Assembly: GCA_911728455.2 (NCBI GenBank)
Contig: OU452231.1
Coordinates: 11,997,838-12,061,837 of the forward strand
Length of the DNA stretch: 64,000 nucleotides
Direction: 5' to 3'
From: Marthasterias glacialis
Taxonomy: Eukaryota; Echinodermata; Asteroidea; Forcipulatida; Asteriidae
The position numbers and the translations under genes were made by a program. The notes beneath the pieces are model-generated. The model saw only the letters and a list, made by a program, of their open reading frames with translations. It searched no databases and had not been told where the DNA came from. Shown piece by piece: positions 1 through 12,400 of this stretch (positions are counted from its first letter, which is position 1; the number at the start of each line of letters is the position of its first letter).

Positions 1-80
1 AGCCAAAATAAAGCTGTTGTAAGCCTACATGTAGGCTATAACACTAACAGGGACGTTACTGTTACAGATTTAATTTGAAA

Positions 81-714
81 AGGCTTTTATTTTTTGGCAG
101 TTGATATTTTACCGGCGACGGTAAAATTATCTGAAACGCAATTATAACTTACCGTAATTTCAGACTGTATTTCTACCTCACAAAAATTCCTCAAGCACCA
201 CAAATCAAAAAAAGAAAAGGTAGAGCCTATCATTTGAATTTAAATGTCGGTGTCAATTTTTAATATTTAACAAAGATAAATATTTTAATTTTGGGGATGA
301 AAAACAACTAAAAAAGGCAGCTCATGATTCAAACGAAGAACATTGCATGTGAAAGGCAGTAGCATAGACCACTCGGCTACGAGGACATGATTCAAATATC
401 CGGGTAATTTTATACATTACTGTCAGCTAGAGTCAAAGGCCTGGGCCGAAGGCCACTGAGGCCATGGCCTCTGTTGCCCATGTCTTGGCCTTGGTGCCCC
501 TTCAAAAGTCTCCCATAAACTTTAAGATTTTCCAATGGAAGTACCATTTACAAAATGAAAATGGCCTTGCCCTCTCTTACTCTAGGATGAAATTCCAGGC
601 CTTGAGTCATGTACCTGTCATGGGCGAAGAGGGCGCAATGCGATCTGCCGGCGAAATATCGTTTTACATCAATTTTTGGCCGCCGGTAAAATATCCACTG
701 CCTTATTTTTTATG
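81..714. repeat. Element with diverged terminal inverted repeats
   Basis: The left end (tggcagttgatattttaccg, from about 95) is matched in inverse orientation by the right end (cggtaaaatatccactgcct, near 683-702). The interior has a tRNA-like scrap near 360-405 (gaccactcggctacga) and no coding capacity. Likely a non-autonomous DNA transposon, old to judge by end divergence. Confidence 0.5.
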
Positions 715-1690
715 TTGTATCATGACATCATAGTCATACTCGCCTACATAAATCTTCCAGTGGAAGATTTCCACTTCCACTCCTGTGAATAGCCAATGAT
801 GGGCACACAATGCCAATTGAATATCATGACCTAAATGAATACCCACCTACCTAGGTAGTAAAAACAGAACTTTATTATTAAAATCTGACATTTTTGGCTA
901 CATCAATAAAAACTGTCAATAAACAGAATTAATTAAGTTAGCAATAAGAGAAAATGAACTGGTGTTTTTGATTGAATGAACGTGTCATCCATGCAGGTTA
1001 TTTCATTTGGACAATCCCCAATGATCATCAAACTCAAGTCAAATCATATCGAAGAAGGCAAAAGTGCCGAGGTCAAACTCCACGTTGGGTCACGTAGATT
1101 AAAACATAAGTAAACCTTCTGTCATTTAATCATAGAGAAAAATAAACACTCACATTATTCATTGAGCCCAACAATGCTAACGTTAATTTGAAACTGATCA
1201 ACACTTCTTGTTTGGCTTGAACTTCATGACTTCATTCTGACGTCTGGCTTCAGTCCAGACGATCCTTTCAAACACTGACCACCAATAATTATTACTTGTT
1301 TCCAATCATTAAATTGGAGGAAGGGGGACGAGTGAAAAACTCACCTTTAAGAAATTTCGAAAGCGATTGGTGCCCAGTGATAAGATTCGAAGTAAAAAGT
1401 TTATCTCTGATCTGGTAAAGCTGACACTTGAACAGTTCTTTTAAGTCGAAACAGCTGATGTCCGAGCAACGGTGTCACACAAAGCTGAAGAGGCCTGTAG
1501 GGCGATGACGGTGTCACTCTCTCACCAGCCAATTTGAATGAACGGTCTCTGTTTTACACACATACACACACAGACGCACAGAGACAACACCAGTCAAAGA
1601 GGGCGCTATATAAGATATACGGTCCCTTGTGCTTATGAGTGGGCGCCGAATTTTAAGAGACGGTGGAGACGGGATTTTTTTTATGGGGGA

Positions 1691-1750
1691 GGGGCACGGG
1701 GCACGGGGCACGGGGCACGGGGCACGGGGCACGGGGCACGGGGCACGGGG
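1691..1750. repeat. Minisatellite of 7-bp GGGGCAC units
   Basis: About eight near-perfect copies of ggggcac in 60 bp. The G-rich strand has regular four-G tracts and could form a G-quadruplex. Confidence 0.9.
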
Positions 1751-2628
1751 TATTGGGAACAGGGAACATGTTTTTTAATAAATTACATGTATCTGGATTT
1801 TTCACTGGGGGCACCTGAGAGGGCACTGGAAAGTTGTTGGGGGTATGTGCCCCCCCAGCCCTCCCTTGACCACGCCTCTGCTCCTTAAATTATTACGGTA
1901 AACTGTTGAATACCTAATGCTTAGGATTCATGTGAAGAAAAAAAATATGCGGCATCTTGGGCTTGAATTGAACCCCCGACTTATCAAATAAGAGTGTATG
2001 TTATTCATAAAAGAGTTTGTGAATTGTTCACTTGGTACAGGGAAATGTTACATTGTCATCCCAAGGTTTATGCACTTCACCTAATCCCAAAATGGCCTCT
2101 TAATGTGCGCTTGAAGATTGCACACATGTGCCTAGATCAATAATCTTGTTGAATATAATAATGTACTTCTAATTTTATTTTTATTTTGAGGATGGAGGTT
2201 ACACTTAAAAATGATGAAACAAAGACCATGATTTAATTCAGATCTAGCTATAAAGTGTTAATTTCACACACATTGAACAGAATCAAGCATATATGCACTC
2301 ATTTAGAAAACATTAGGTCTACACACTCCAGTACACTCAGTTTTAAAAATCATTAAAAAAAATCCTATCTCTGCTGTTGTAGAAAAATACTCTTAGCAAT
2401 GTGCACATACTACGAAGATTTAACACAAATTTACACAAATTAAACGAACTTACACTTAAATATGCAATTCTTCATTTTATGTAGAAATCAGAAAAAAATG
2501 CATGTTTATCTTAGTTTAACATCATGGAGTTAAACATTACATTTAAAGCAACCCACATCAACAATCAAAAGTCTTCACAAATATTAAAACCATGGTATCT
2601 TTAAAACCTTTAGATTGTTAAATTGGCC

Positions 2629-2790
2629 TGATCAATAACTGTCGTTTTAAATTATTTACATAAAATCACGCAACTGGTCTTTTTTGTAACAAATAACTGG
2701 CAAAATCTATCAGAATTAGTTACCTTAAAAGACAGTGAAAAAAAGGGAATACAAACGATTACAACTAATTTAAATTAAAAATTCAATCTT
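2629..2790. repeat. Dispersed repeat, copy 1
   Basis: About 160 bp starting tgatcaataactgtcgtttt, almost identical to 7240-7402 in the same orientation (only a handful of differences by eye). Function unknown; the similarity implies recent copying. Confidence 0.8.
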
Positions 2791-3159
2791 TACAAAAATT
2801 GGATCAAACAACCCATTCCATAAGCCTCTTGTTTGAATGGAGGAAGGAGTTACGGTACCCTGGAAATTTATTGTTTTCAAAGATAAAAGATAAAAGATAA
2901 AAATGATTCTTATAAAATTGAATCAACCCTAATATCTTCTGCCACTTTCCATCATTTTGTTTCTCAACATTACTATTTAAAATTTCTTTCAAACTAAAAT
3001 GTTTTAAAATAAAATGTGCAAGACTTGATTTAAAGTTATTATGGACTAGTTCATAAAGTATTATTTGCTAAGAGTGGAATGCTATAACTTAAACAAAAGG
3101 TTTAAAAAAAAAATTCTTATCAATTAGTTTTTAGAAATTATTTAGGTCAGTTTATAGTT

Positions 3160-3303
3160 GGTCGCGAGATGATAATTGCTGGATGGTGTGATCACTGGAC
3201 GCTGAGCCTTTTCATTACAGTCTGTTCTAGCTGAGGTGTCAGCGTCGACTGTAAACTGCGTCACGCATCAATTTTACTACTGTGTGACCATCCCGCGACC
3301 TAC
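3160..3303. mobile_element. Small MITE-like element
   Basis: Ends ggtcgcgagatg and catcccgcgacc are imperfect inverted copies about 140 bp apart, with an inner pair around gacgctga and tcagcgtc. No coding capacity. Confidence 0.5.
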
Positions 3304-3448
3304 TATGAACCAGCCCTTCAAGTGGTACATGTGATTCAATTCAAACATGGTTAAAAGGTTTAATCTCAAGTTTTGCAGTAGTATTGTAGAAAAATAGAAA
3401 GCTGTTCAATTTTGGTAGATACAGGCACACAAAAATATACAAGGTTAA

Positions 3449-3454
3449 TTTATT
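3449..3454 (-). promoter_or_regulatory. Candidate polyadenylation signal
   Basis: On the minus strand AATAAA occurs here, about 850 nt past the PKHD1L1 stop codon. It is the first canonical hexamer I see downstream of the stop on that strand. No transcript evidence is available, so the 3' UTR extent is a guess. Confidence 0.3.
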
Positions 3455-4303
3455 TGTTTTTCTTCTCCCCCCTTTCTTCAAACAGAACTTAAACAATCAA
3501 TACTTACAGAAAAATTATTCAAACACACATTTGATTTTCAATCTTTTTTGTTGGTTTTGAAAGCTTAAGTTTTGAGCCTAACTTCTTCTTTGGCCGATAT
3601 CATTTCGACTCTAGCCTGAAAGACTTCATTGTCATCAACAGAATAATAAATCAACCAAATTCTACTGGATGTGTCAAATTCTTGGTTCTGAAGTTCATGC
3701 AAGCAGAAGATGGTCGAGCAGGCAGAACAAATTCAAGGTCAAGTTTGTCTGATGGTGTGTTTTTAGAGACCCTGTGTAGCTGATGTAACTGATTACAGAT
3801 GGGATAGTTGGTGGAGATCATCATCATGTATTTGAGTTGTGTGCCGGTTGTTCATAATTCACCAGTTAGCAACCAAAGATGTAGAATTTGTCCGATCACA
3901 GTGAACGAACCTATGCAAATTGGTTTCATGCATCATATGGGCTGGTGTGCATATCAGCTCACGTTAAATTCATCAATAAATGTTTATATTTCAACTCAAA
4001 ATACTCAATGTTCCCTCCATTGTAGAATATCCCAGCAACTCATAGCAAGAATCATCACGCTTGATCTCATTACTCCCACACCTCATACATTTTATAAGAG
4101 TTCCACGATATTCTGCAAATTGCTCAAAAATTTGAAGTAAACCTGACACAGGAAAGGAAGTCGAAGATAAAACTTGACTTTTTTTTCCGAACCAATGAAA
4201 CAAGTTGCACTGCAAAATGAGGAGAATTCGTCAATACGTTGATGTTTGCCGTGCTTGATGAGTATGATCTGTTACACAGTTACGCAAGGTCAATAAGACC
4301 ATC

Positions 4304-6439
4304 TTATATGCGCCCATCAACTGAGGCTACTGCATAGCTTGAGCATTGCATGCTGTGGCGGACCCAGTCAGTAGACTGACACTGAGGGCTGCAGTAGGTT
4401 TGTTGACGACACAAAGAGCACTCAAACTGACCTACCAGACCGCAGATGCACAGCTTGGATATGTCTGTAAGAAATATGAACAATAAAAATATAAGTTTTG
4501 AAGCTTTGCATGGTGTTGGGCCCAAATCTAAAGGACACCTGGTGTAGTGTAAACAAAGTGTATGTCCCAAAATCGTCATATGTGAACATGTAGCTGGTGA
4601 ACTAAAAGGCAATGCAAACAATGTGTCCCATATGACAGTACACTGGTGAGTCCAGTCCAATCAATTCTGTAAAACTCTAAGTCCACAATACAAACATCAC
4701 ATCTTCACAAAGGTGCAGATCATGTACCTCCATAGGTGAGCTGTGTCGATCTTGCATGAACAAAACAACACAAATTTCTACCCTCCAAGATCAAGGAGTA
4801 AACATCTGCTAGTGAGTTGACCAATCATTTAAGTGCACAGGTTGTGGATGATGGAGCAGCTATGCATACTATGTGTAGATACAGTCGCCACAAAAATCAT
4901 AATTGTCGGCTGGTTTTGTTTATCAACCATTAAATATCATGTAGATGATATTGAGTGTTCAGAGAGTGAGTGTAAAATGTTAACTCCACTCAATAAGTGA
5001 AAGAAATGTTGGTCAATACCTTTGTCCTTGACCCAGCGAAGCAAGACACTGTCAGATCGGTAGACTTCAGAGAGAACCAACTTCTTCTCCTTGGCTCCGT
5101 CAATGTCTTTCAGGGTCTCGTGCATCAAGACAAACTTCTTGTCCTGGAGTTTGGCGGGGAGGGCCCGCTTCACGTCATCCCGGAGGTCACGCATTGTGCC
5201 CACTTTGTTGGCCTTGACCGAGCCCAGCTTCTGGAATGTGCCGTCAGCATTCTTCACCATAATGAACATTTGGACACGGTCTTCGAGAACTAAAATATTG
5301 AGAAGGGGGAAAAAATGTAAATTAGGTAAGAACATTTTTGGAATGTCTTGAAGAATTTAAAACTATTTGAATAAATAAATGTAAATTGGGAAAATTAAAT
5401 AAGAGCAGAATTTCGCGGCAAGCAGAGCCATGAAATTGGGACCAGGTGTAAAAGGCTGTTTATAAAAGACGTCCACGAACATTTTTAACTAAGTTAAATA
5501 CAGGATGGAGCAAAGATCAATCATCGTTGGTTTGTAATCTTACTTCGTTCTTGCTGTCCAGAGGACTCAGTGAATCCTGGAGGCAGAGCGGTGACTTCAA
5601 CCTCAGGGGTACGTCTTGGTGAATTGGGGGTCAAGCGGCCGTTGAAGTTCTGGTCATGGAATCTATAGGGTGAGGGAAATGAAATCTTCAAACATCCTTG
5701 ATACAAGCTCCCTAGATCCAACCCTTAATACCTCAAGGCCTTGTGATCACATTTTTTATTCATATCTCCACCCAGCCGTCCTTTCTTCCTCCCAACCTCG
5801 ATTTACTTCTCCCCACCCCGAGTTCTCTCTTTTCTTTCCCCTACTCAATCTACTTCCATTGATCAATCTTGTCGTTCATCATCTACCCTTATCACATGGG
5901 GTTACTGAGGGATTCAAACGATCCATCCTTCCTTTCTACTTCCCCCTTCTCAATTTACTTCTCCCCCCCCCCAAGTTCCCCCTGTTCGTTCCCCTTCTCA
6001 ATCTACTCACAATCATCTATCTTGTCCTTCATCATCTACCTTCATCACATGGGGTTACTGAGGGATTCAAACGATCCATCCTTCCTTTCTACTTCCCCCT
6101 TCTCAATTTACTTCTCCCCCCCCCAAGTTCCTCCTTATCTTTCCCCTTCTCAATCTACTCACAATCATCTATCTTGTCCTTCATCATCTACCTTCATCAC
6201 ATGGGGTTACTGAGGGATTCAGACAATCCATCCTTCCTTTCTACTTCCCCCTCCTCATTTTACTTCTCCCAAAGTTCCTCCTAATCTTTCCCCTACTCAA
6301 TGTACTTACAGGGATCTATCCTGTCCTTCATCATTTACAGTCATCATGGGGTTGTTGAGGGATCCAGAGCTGGCAAACTCCTTCATCTTAAAGTCGGTTT
6401 CAGTCAAGGGTTCAGCTTCCACCATGTTCTCCTTCTTAC
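4304..6439 (-). CDS. PKHD1L1: PKHD1L1 exons 62-65: cytosolic tail with ubiquitin-like segment and MYND zinc finger
   Basis: Exons 6310-6439, 5544-5662, 5020-5289 and 4304-4464. Exon 62 (KKENMVEAEPLTETDFKMKE) and exon 63 (FHDQNFNGRLTPNSPRRTPE) are low-complexity linker. Exon 64 encodes a compact segment, MFIMVKNADGTFQKLGSVKA, MRDLRDDVKRALP and DKKFVLMHETLKDIDG, that looks like a beta-grasp (ubiquitin-like) fold; that call is inference. Exon 65 encodes a MYND-type finger (4343-4450): CICG, FECSLC, YCSPQCQ, W, H, C, with spacing C-x-C-x7-C-x2-C-x5-C-x3-C-x7-H-x3-C. Only the first spacing differs from the canonical C-x2-C. The protein ends 13 residues later at TAA. Phases join cleanly to the transmembrane exon. 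Confidence 0.83.
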
Positions 6440-9400
6440 CTGATGAAATCCAAGATAACCAAAAACATTTCCACTTTGTGTTTTCATACAGAAACTGCTT
6501 TTAGTTTACAAAGTCTTGAGAAGTGTGATTATAAAAGTTACTACAATAATGAAATGTGTCCCTCTGATGAAATTTTGTCTTTTGTTGTTTCGTTGCAGTT
6601 TTATTTTTGAGCACATTCAAATAAGTGTCACTAAATTGAGGCAAGATGGAAAGTCAGTATGGTGCTTTTAATAGCTGACAATTCCTACTATCATTGTCAT
6701 CTGGTATACAGGAAGCATGGTTGTTGCTGTACGATAAAGTTGTATTGACTAAAAGGCTTACCTCTAACGCAGCAGAATTTCAATACGATCACCACGATGA
6801 TTAGCAACATTGCCACGACAACTGCGACAATAATGATGATGGCCCAAACGGGCAAGGTTGGCTGCAGATAAATAAAATATAAAAATCATTTCATGGGACC
6901 CCCAAAAAACTCAAGACAAATTTCTTTCCGGAGATGTGTTTTACACCCTCTATGATATTTTAAAATTGAAATTCTAGTTACCCAATCTTTGATAGATGAG
7001 GTAATACATTTATTCTCTTTAAAACTGGCATACTGTAAATCCCAGACTAAATAAGAAGTCCATTGGAACCGTAAATTGTAAATCTTACCGCTATTGTCTC
7101 AGGCATATCTGTTGAAGGCTGGGGGAAAAATAATGAAAAAGACTTGATTTACATGAAATAATTGTATACATTCAATGGTCACTCATAGGGACTGAAAAGG
7201 ATGCATATAAAAAAATGGAAACGGGAAGGTTTTCTGATGGCTGATCAATAACTGTCATTTTAAATTATTTACATAAAATCACGCAACTGGTCTTTTTTTG
7301 TAACAAATAACTGGCAAAATCTATCAGAATTAGTTACCTTAAAAGACAGTGAAAAAAGGAAATACAAACCATTACAACTAATTTAAGTTCAAAATTCAAT
7401 CTTCTTGTAATTTAAACACCATAAATTTGATTTTCAAAGCAAGGTTGCCCCTTGTAACAAGCCAAAAAATTAATTTTGCAATAGACTGTGTAAGTCTTGC
7501 ACATATTCGAACATAAGGGTCTGTTAAAGTGCATGATTTTGTTTCCTTTACATGTTACAGCAATGTGTGTGGGACCAAAATGGTCCCCAAAATATTCGAA
7601 TACGCGCGAGACTTACACAGTCTATAATGAGTATTGAAATCATACCAAAACAAATTAATGGAGGAGACTAACTCATTAAAAAAAAAACACTAGCAAGTCA
7701 ATGAATAACTAATCTTACCACTTCGCCGTATGATACCCCGTCCACCAGGAGGTATTGGTCTGGGGTTAGAGTGTAGCCATCGAATGTCAGAGTGATGTCA
7801 CCAGACTGAATGTCATTCCAAATGTCCTCCTGGGTGGCATCCAAGTCTCCTTGAATGTCAAATGAGACTAAAATGGAGCCTAGGATTGGACACGGAGAGA
7901 AGGATTTAGTTTTAGAAATGTTTCATTTCATGACATTGTCCAAAGCATCCAAAGGTCGAACTCCTCACAATAAAAACATCCAAACGAAAAAAAGAAGGAT
8001 GCACAATTTTTACAATTGACATTGACAACATTACACTTTAAGAAATTACATAAAAGCAATTTAAAAACAAAAAATGATTAAACTTTAAAAAGGAAAACTA
8101 TGGATGGGTGATCGAAAGGGAATGAAAGCTTTTGATTTGTAAGAAATCAATCCGAGGTATAAATTTACCAGTGACGGCGCAATTTCATGGACATTTTTGA
8201 TTTTGTATTTTTAGAGTATTGCTAATCATAAGCAAGGTAAAAGGCATGCCTGTATGTCAGTGGTCCTTGCCAGCAAGTGAGTGCCGCAAAAATATAAACC
8301 GCTTGAATGCATTTAAACAAACAATAAATCAACTTTGTTTATGAAATTTACTTCAAACTTAATCGAGTTTTTCTGCTGCAGCACACAAAATGGCTTTCCA
8401 GTAACTAGCGTCATGAAATTGTTCTGTGAGTTCACATGGCTGACAATGTCCCCCCAAAAAAGAAAAGTTCTATTAGAGATAGGGTACCATACCTCTCTCG
8501 ATTGATACATTGCTGATCTTAACACCGCTATATCTTGCTCCAAAGTAGTTCAGAACGTAAATCTCAAGCTGAGCTTCCTTCCCAGCAGCCACCAGGTCGT
8601 AATCCACCAGGAACTGAAGTTTGAGCCGACGCACAGGCCCGGTGTAGTTGGTCTGCTGGCTGGACACCACGTCGAACGGGTCAACCAATAGGGTCAGCTC
8701 GTAGGCGCTCGATGGTATGGTTACAACGGTGACCTCCAGGATGTAGCTCAGGCCGATCGCGTCAATCGTCAGGTTGGTGAAATGGGCCTGGGCAGTGCTG
8801 AGGTCAAAGGTCGTTTCAAGTTGACCGCTGAGCTGACCTATGTAGTTGGTAGGCATACTAAGAGCCATCATGGCATGCCACTCAAGTCCCTGTAGATCGT
8901 GGGGGGAAAAAATTTCATTATGCCTTGAAATTTGCCAGTTAATGTTACAAATTATACTTTACTACAGATTCTTAGCCATTATTGCCGCAATGAAATGTAA
9001 GGATCTATGATTTCTATTATGAGCTGTATACACTTTGAGACTGCAGGAAGTCCGATTTTATTAGCACATTAACATTTGAGGTATTGAGTAACATCATCTA
9101 GTGGATTTTGTTTGAACAAACCTTAGTCATAAGGTTTCCAGGAATCATCATCGTGATTTCATCTCTCAACTCGATGATCACCTCAAAGCTTGTGTTTTCA
9201 TACACCATATCCGGCGCCGTCAACGCGGACAGATAATATGGCCGCACGGCCACGTCAAAGGCATTGGAGCTGACCGCAAGACTGGACGTGTTGGGCTCGG
9301 TGACCGCAAAGTCCAGGACGATTCCAGTTACAGTCAAGTTGATAGACAGATCTGTGAAGTTGGCCCAGCCACTGACAAATGGCACGGTCAGGTTTCCTGA

Positions 9401-12400
9401 TAGGTGTCCACCAGTGCTTGATGGATTCAACGATGCCGTCAGTTGCCAGGGACTCGAGGAATGCCCAAGTTGGGAGATCATATTTCCCTGTACGAAGGTA
9501 AACAAAATGTTTGATCAATGTTGACAAATTTACAATACAATACAATTAAGATTTTGACCTACACTGATGTATGATTAGCACTGTATACTCAGTGCTTTCC
9601 TTGCAGAACAAAATTCCATGAACACTGCGGGTAGAATTTATCATCTTCTACACTCTAGAGCAGACGGCTTAGCCTTATGTTATATCTTGCACAAGAAAGA
9701 CTCTATGCCCAAATGCTGTATCTTGGCACCATTGGGTTTGTGTAGAACATATGGGATGGTTTTAGCAAGATCTGAAGTTTGTGCAGTTAATAAAAAAACA
9801 TTATTATTTGTTTTTACCCATACATCGATGTGTGTTAAGCACTGTAAACTCAGTACTTTCCCCTGAGTCCTGTGAAAAAAATCCACAGGCATATTCCTCC
9901 GGTGGGATTCTAACACACGACCCCCGCCATTCTAGAACAGATGTCTTACCAACTAGACTACCGAGATTGCCTGGCAGCTACAGGCAGTTCGAATCTTAAA
10001 TTAAAAAAAACCAATGGTGAAGTGTCTTGCTCAAGAACACAAGCGCTTTGATTGGGCTCCAAATCCTCACTCTGAAAACACCAGAACTTGAGCCTAGTGC
10101 TCAGCCGTGGCAAATATGCATGCCATGTAAATACTATTTAGATAAAAAATTATCTGGACTCTTACCAGGGGCAAGAGGGCAGTTAGATTGACAGACATGC
10201 ATGAACCACCTTGGCAAACCCCTTCTCTTAACGAAGTGTACTGGGTTCTTTTACATACATTACACACATTGCACGGAACCTACAGCTTAATATCCCATTC
10301 GAAGGATGAAGCAATTATGACTAAGTTTCTTGCCCAAGGACACAAGTGTCAAGACCGAAACTTGAACCCACACTCTGACAATGCCAGAACTTGAGCCCGG
10401 TGCACTAGACCCCTAAGCCTCGACAATGGGAGACTTTGGAAAGATTGGTGGCAGCAGACTTACCAGGTAAATTTCCATTGTTTGCATAAGTCTAAGCATG
10501 CGCACATTTCCAAAAACAATGGATTTACCCGGTAAGTCTGCTGCCACCTTGTGTCCTCAAAAGTCTCCCATTAAAAATGCCATGTAAATGCTATTGTTGG
10601 CGATACAAAATCGTTTGCACTGACACAATTTTTGTTACATAATGACAACACTCTTCATTTTGTTTGTTTTTATGGACTCTTACCAGTGCGTCCACGGCAT
10701 AGATTGAGGGCTGTTCAGTGAAGGCTGCTCTTTCTCTGGCCCCATCAGGCTGTGTGTAGATGACGAGGGATTCTGGGGTGCGGTATACAATATCTACTTC
10801 AAGCTCGGCATTCTGTTCCTCTTCCTCCTCCTGCTGTATCTCAGAAAACCTGACAGAAACAAAAAAAGGAAGAAAATGATGGATTTTATGTATTAATCAG
10901 AAAAGAAAGGGGGAAAAAAAGAAAAGAATGTGGGCTATGGTGGGCCTGAACATCACCAATTTGAGGCATGTGAATTACACCATATAATAACAATATGCAG
11001 TTCTTATGTAGCACTTTATCACACCTGATGGACGTCTCAAAGCGCTCAGTATTTTTTCCTGCAAGGTATGCGGAGTTAAGTTTTTGAAGTATGAGACCTG
11101 TTCTTTTACATAGCACCATGTAACGGTTTACAAGGTGCTGTGGCGCAATGTGCAGCTGATCGACAGGAACCTCGGGGCAGAACCCTTCTCTTTGCGGTTC
11201 TTTTAATTGCATACTTATTAGCTACTGCAAAAATGCTACAATTCCATGCGCTCACAAGAGTGCATTTGACATAAACTTGCCCAGTGAGACTATTGAGTGT
11301 GTAATACCATAGCCTGTCTCGACCCTTAGATAAAGACAGAGGATCAATCTGGGGTATGGTTGATTATAAAGCTCTTGTCTTGGGCCATTGGTTACTTGAC
11401 AGTTTCTACAGCAAAGCTTGTGAGGGCACACTTTTGTCTTCAGCACCCTTATTGGTTCTTATAGGTTCCCAAGAAATATCAAACAGGGTGATGAGACTAT
11501 ACTCACGTTTTGGTCCCATTGGGTACGTCACTGGTCCCGCCTGTTTCATTGGTGGCCCGCACACCTCCCGTTGGGTCGACAGGTTCTGGTACAGGGTCAG
11601 TCATAGCCATGGAGGTGATAGTGATGTTGAGTGAATCCCCGAGGCTTCCTGACTGTAAGTCGTCAACCAATAACGATTGGATCTCAACCAGATCGTCAAA
11701 GTTTAGGGCAGTGCCTGGTGCTGAAGCTACAAAAAATTAGCACAAATAATTGGATGAAATCTTTTAAATCCATTCTAATTTATTATCATTTCAACAGAAG
11801 AACAAATAATGAAGACTTCTGAAATAAAGTAAGACCAAAAAAGGAATGGCATGTGTTAGTATATATTTGTTTAGTCCACCTACTTTTATTTTACATCATT
11901 AGATTTATTTTTGTTACTGATCTTAACACAACAATTTATTTTATTTTGTATATTTAATTGTCCATTTTTGGTTAATGAAAATTTCATCACTTTTTTTTAC
12001 AACATTTTGAATTTTGAGAAATGTTGGATGTTAATCCCTTTATTTATTTTGTTATATCTAAGAAAAACAAGTCTTCATTCCTGAATACTCACTTGGAACA
12101 GTTTGTGGGGCTGGTGTAGTAGCATCACTTGTGTCATTCAGAGTATTCTCTGACCCGGGTGACTCAATTGTTGGTGACGGCTGTGGCCCGATCTCAATAA
12201 CCACCTCAGTCTCACCTTCAACGGCACGACGTCGTCGTCGTCCACTCGCCTCACTCACCACATCCACGATACGAATCTGGGATTCATCCACATTGAGCAG
12301 CCCGGCAAGATTTCGCACCAGATTCTCCTCATAGAAATCATCTACAGAGACTGCGGGGACGCCAAACGTGACCATGATGACTGCAGTGGTGCGGATCTCA

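Larger units (their letters stand above)
1..4303. other. Downstream flank, no gene recognised
   Basis: AT-rich sequence 3' of the gene. It contains a repeat with inverted ends (81-714), a GC-rich minisatellite (1691-1750), one copy of a dispersed repeat (2629-2790) and a small MITE (3160-3303), plus the presumed 3' UTR nearest 4304. Short open stretches show no protein-family resemblance. Confidence 0.6.

Noticed and set aside
1538-1888. Plus-strand open stretch of 116 codons
   Set aside because: It runs through the ggggcac minisatellite and has no family resemblance.
5670-6284. Long plus-strand open stretch (about 200 codons)
   Set aside because: It is the translation of the tandem array at 5750-6309; repeated SFIIYLHHMG units reflect repeat periodicity, not selection.
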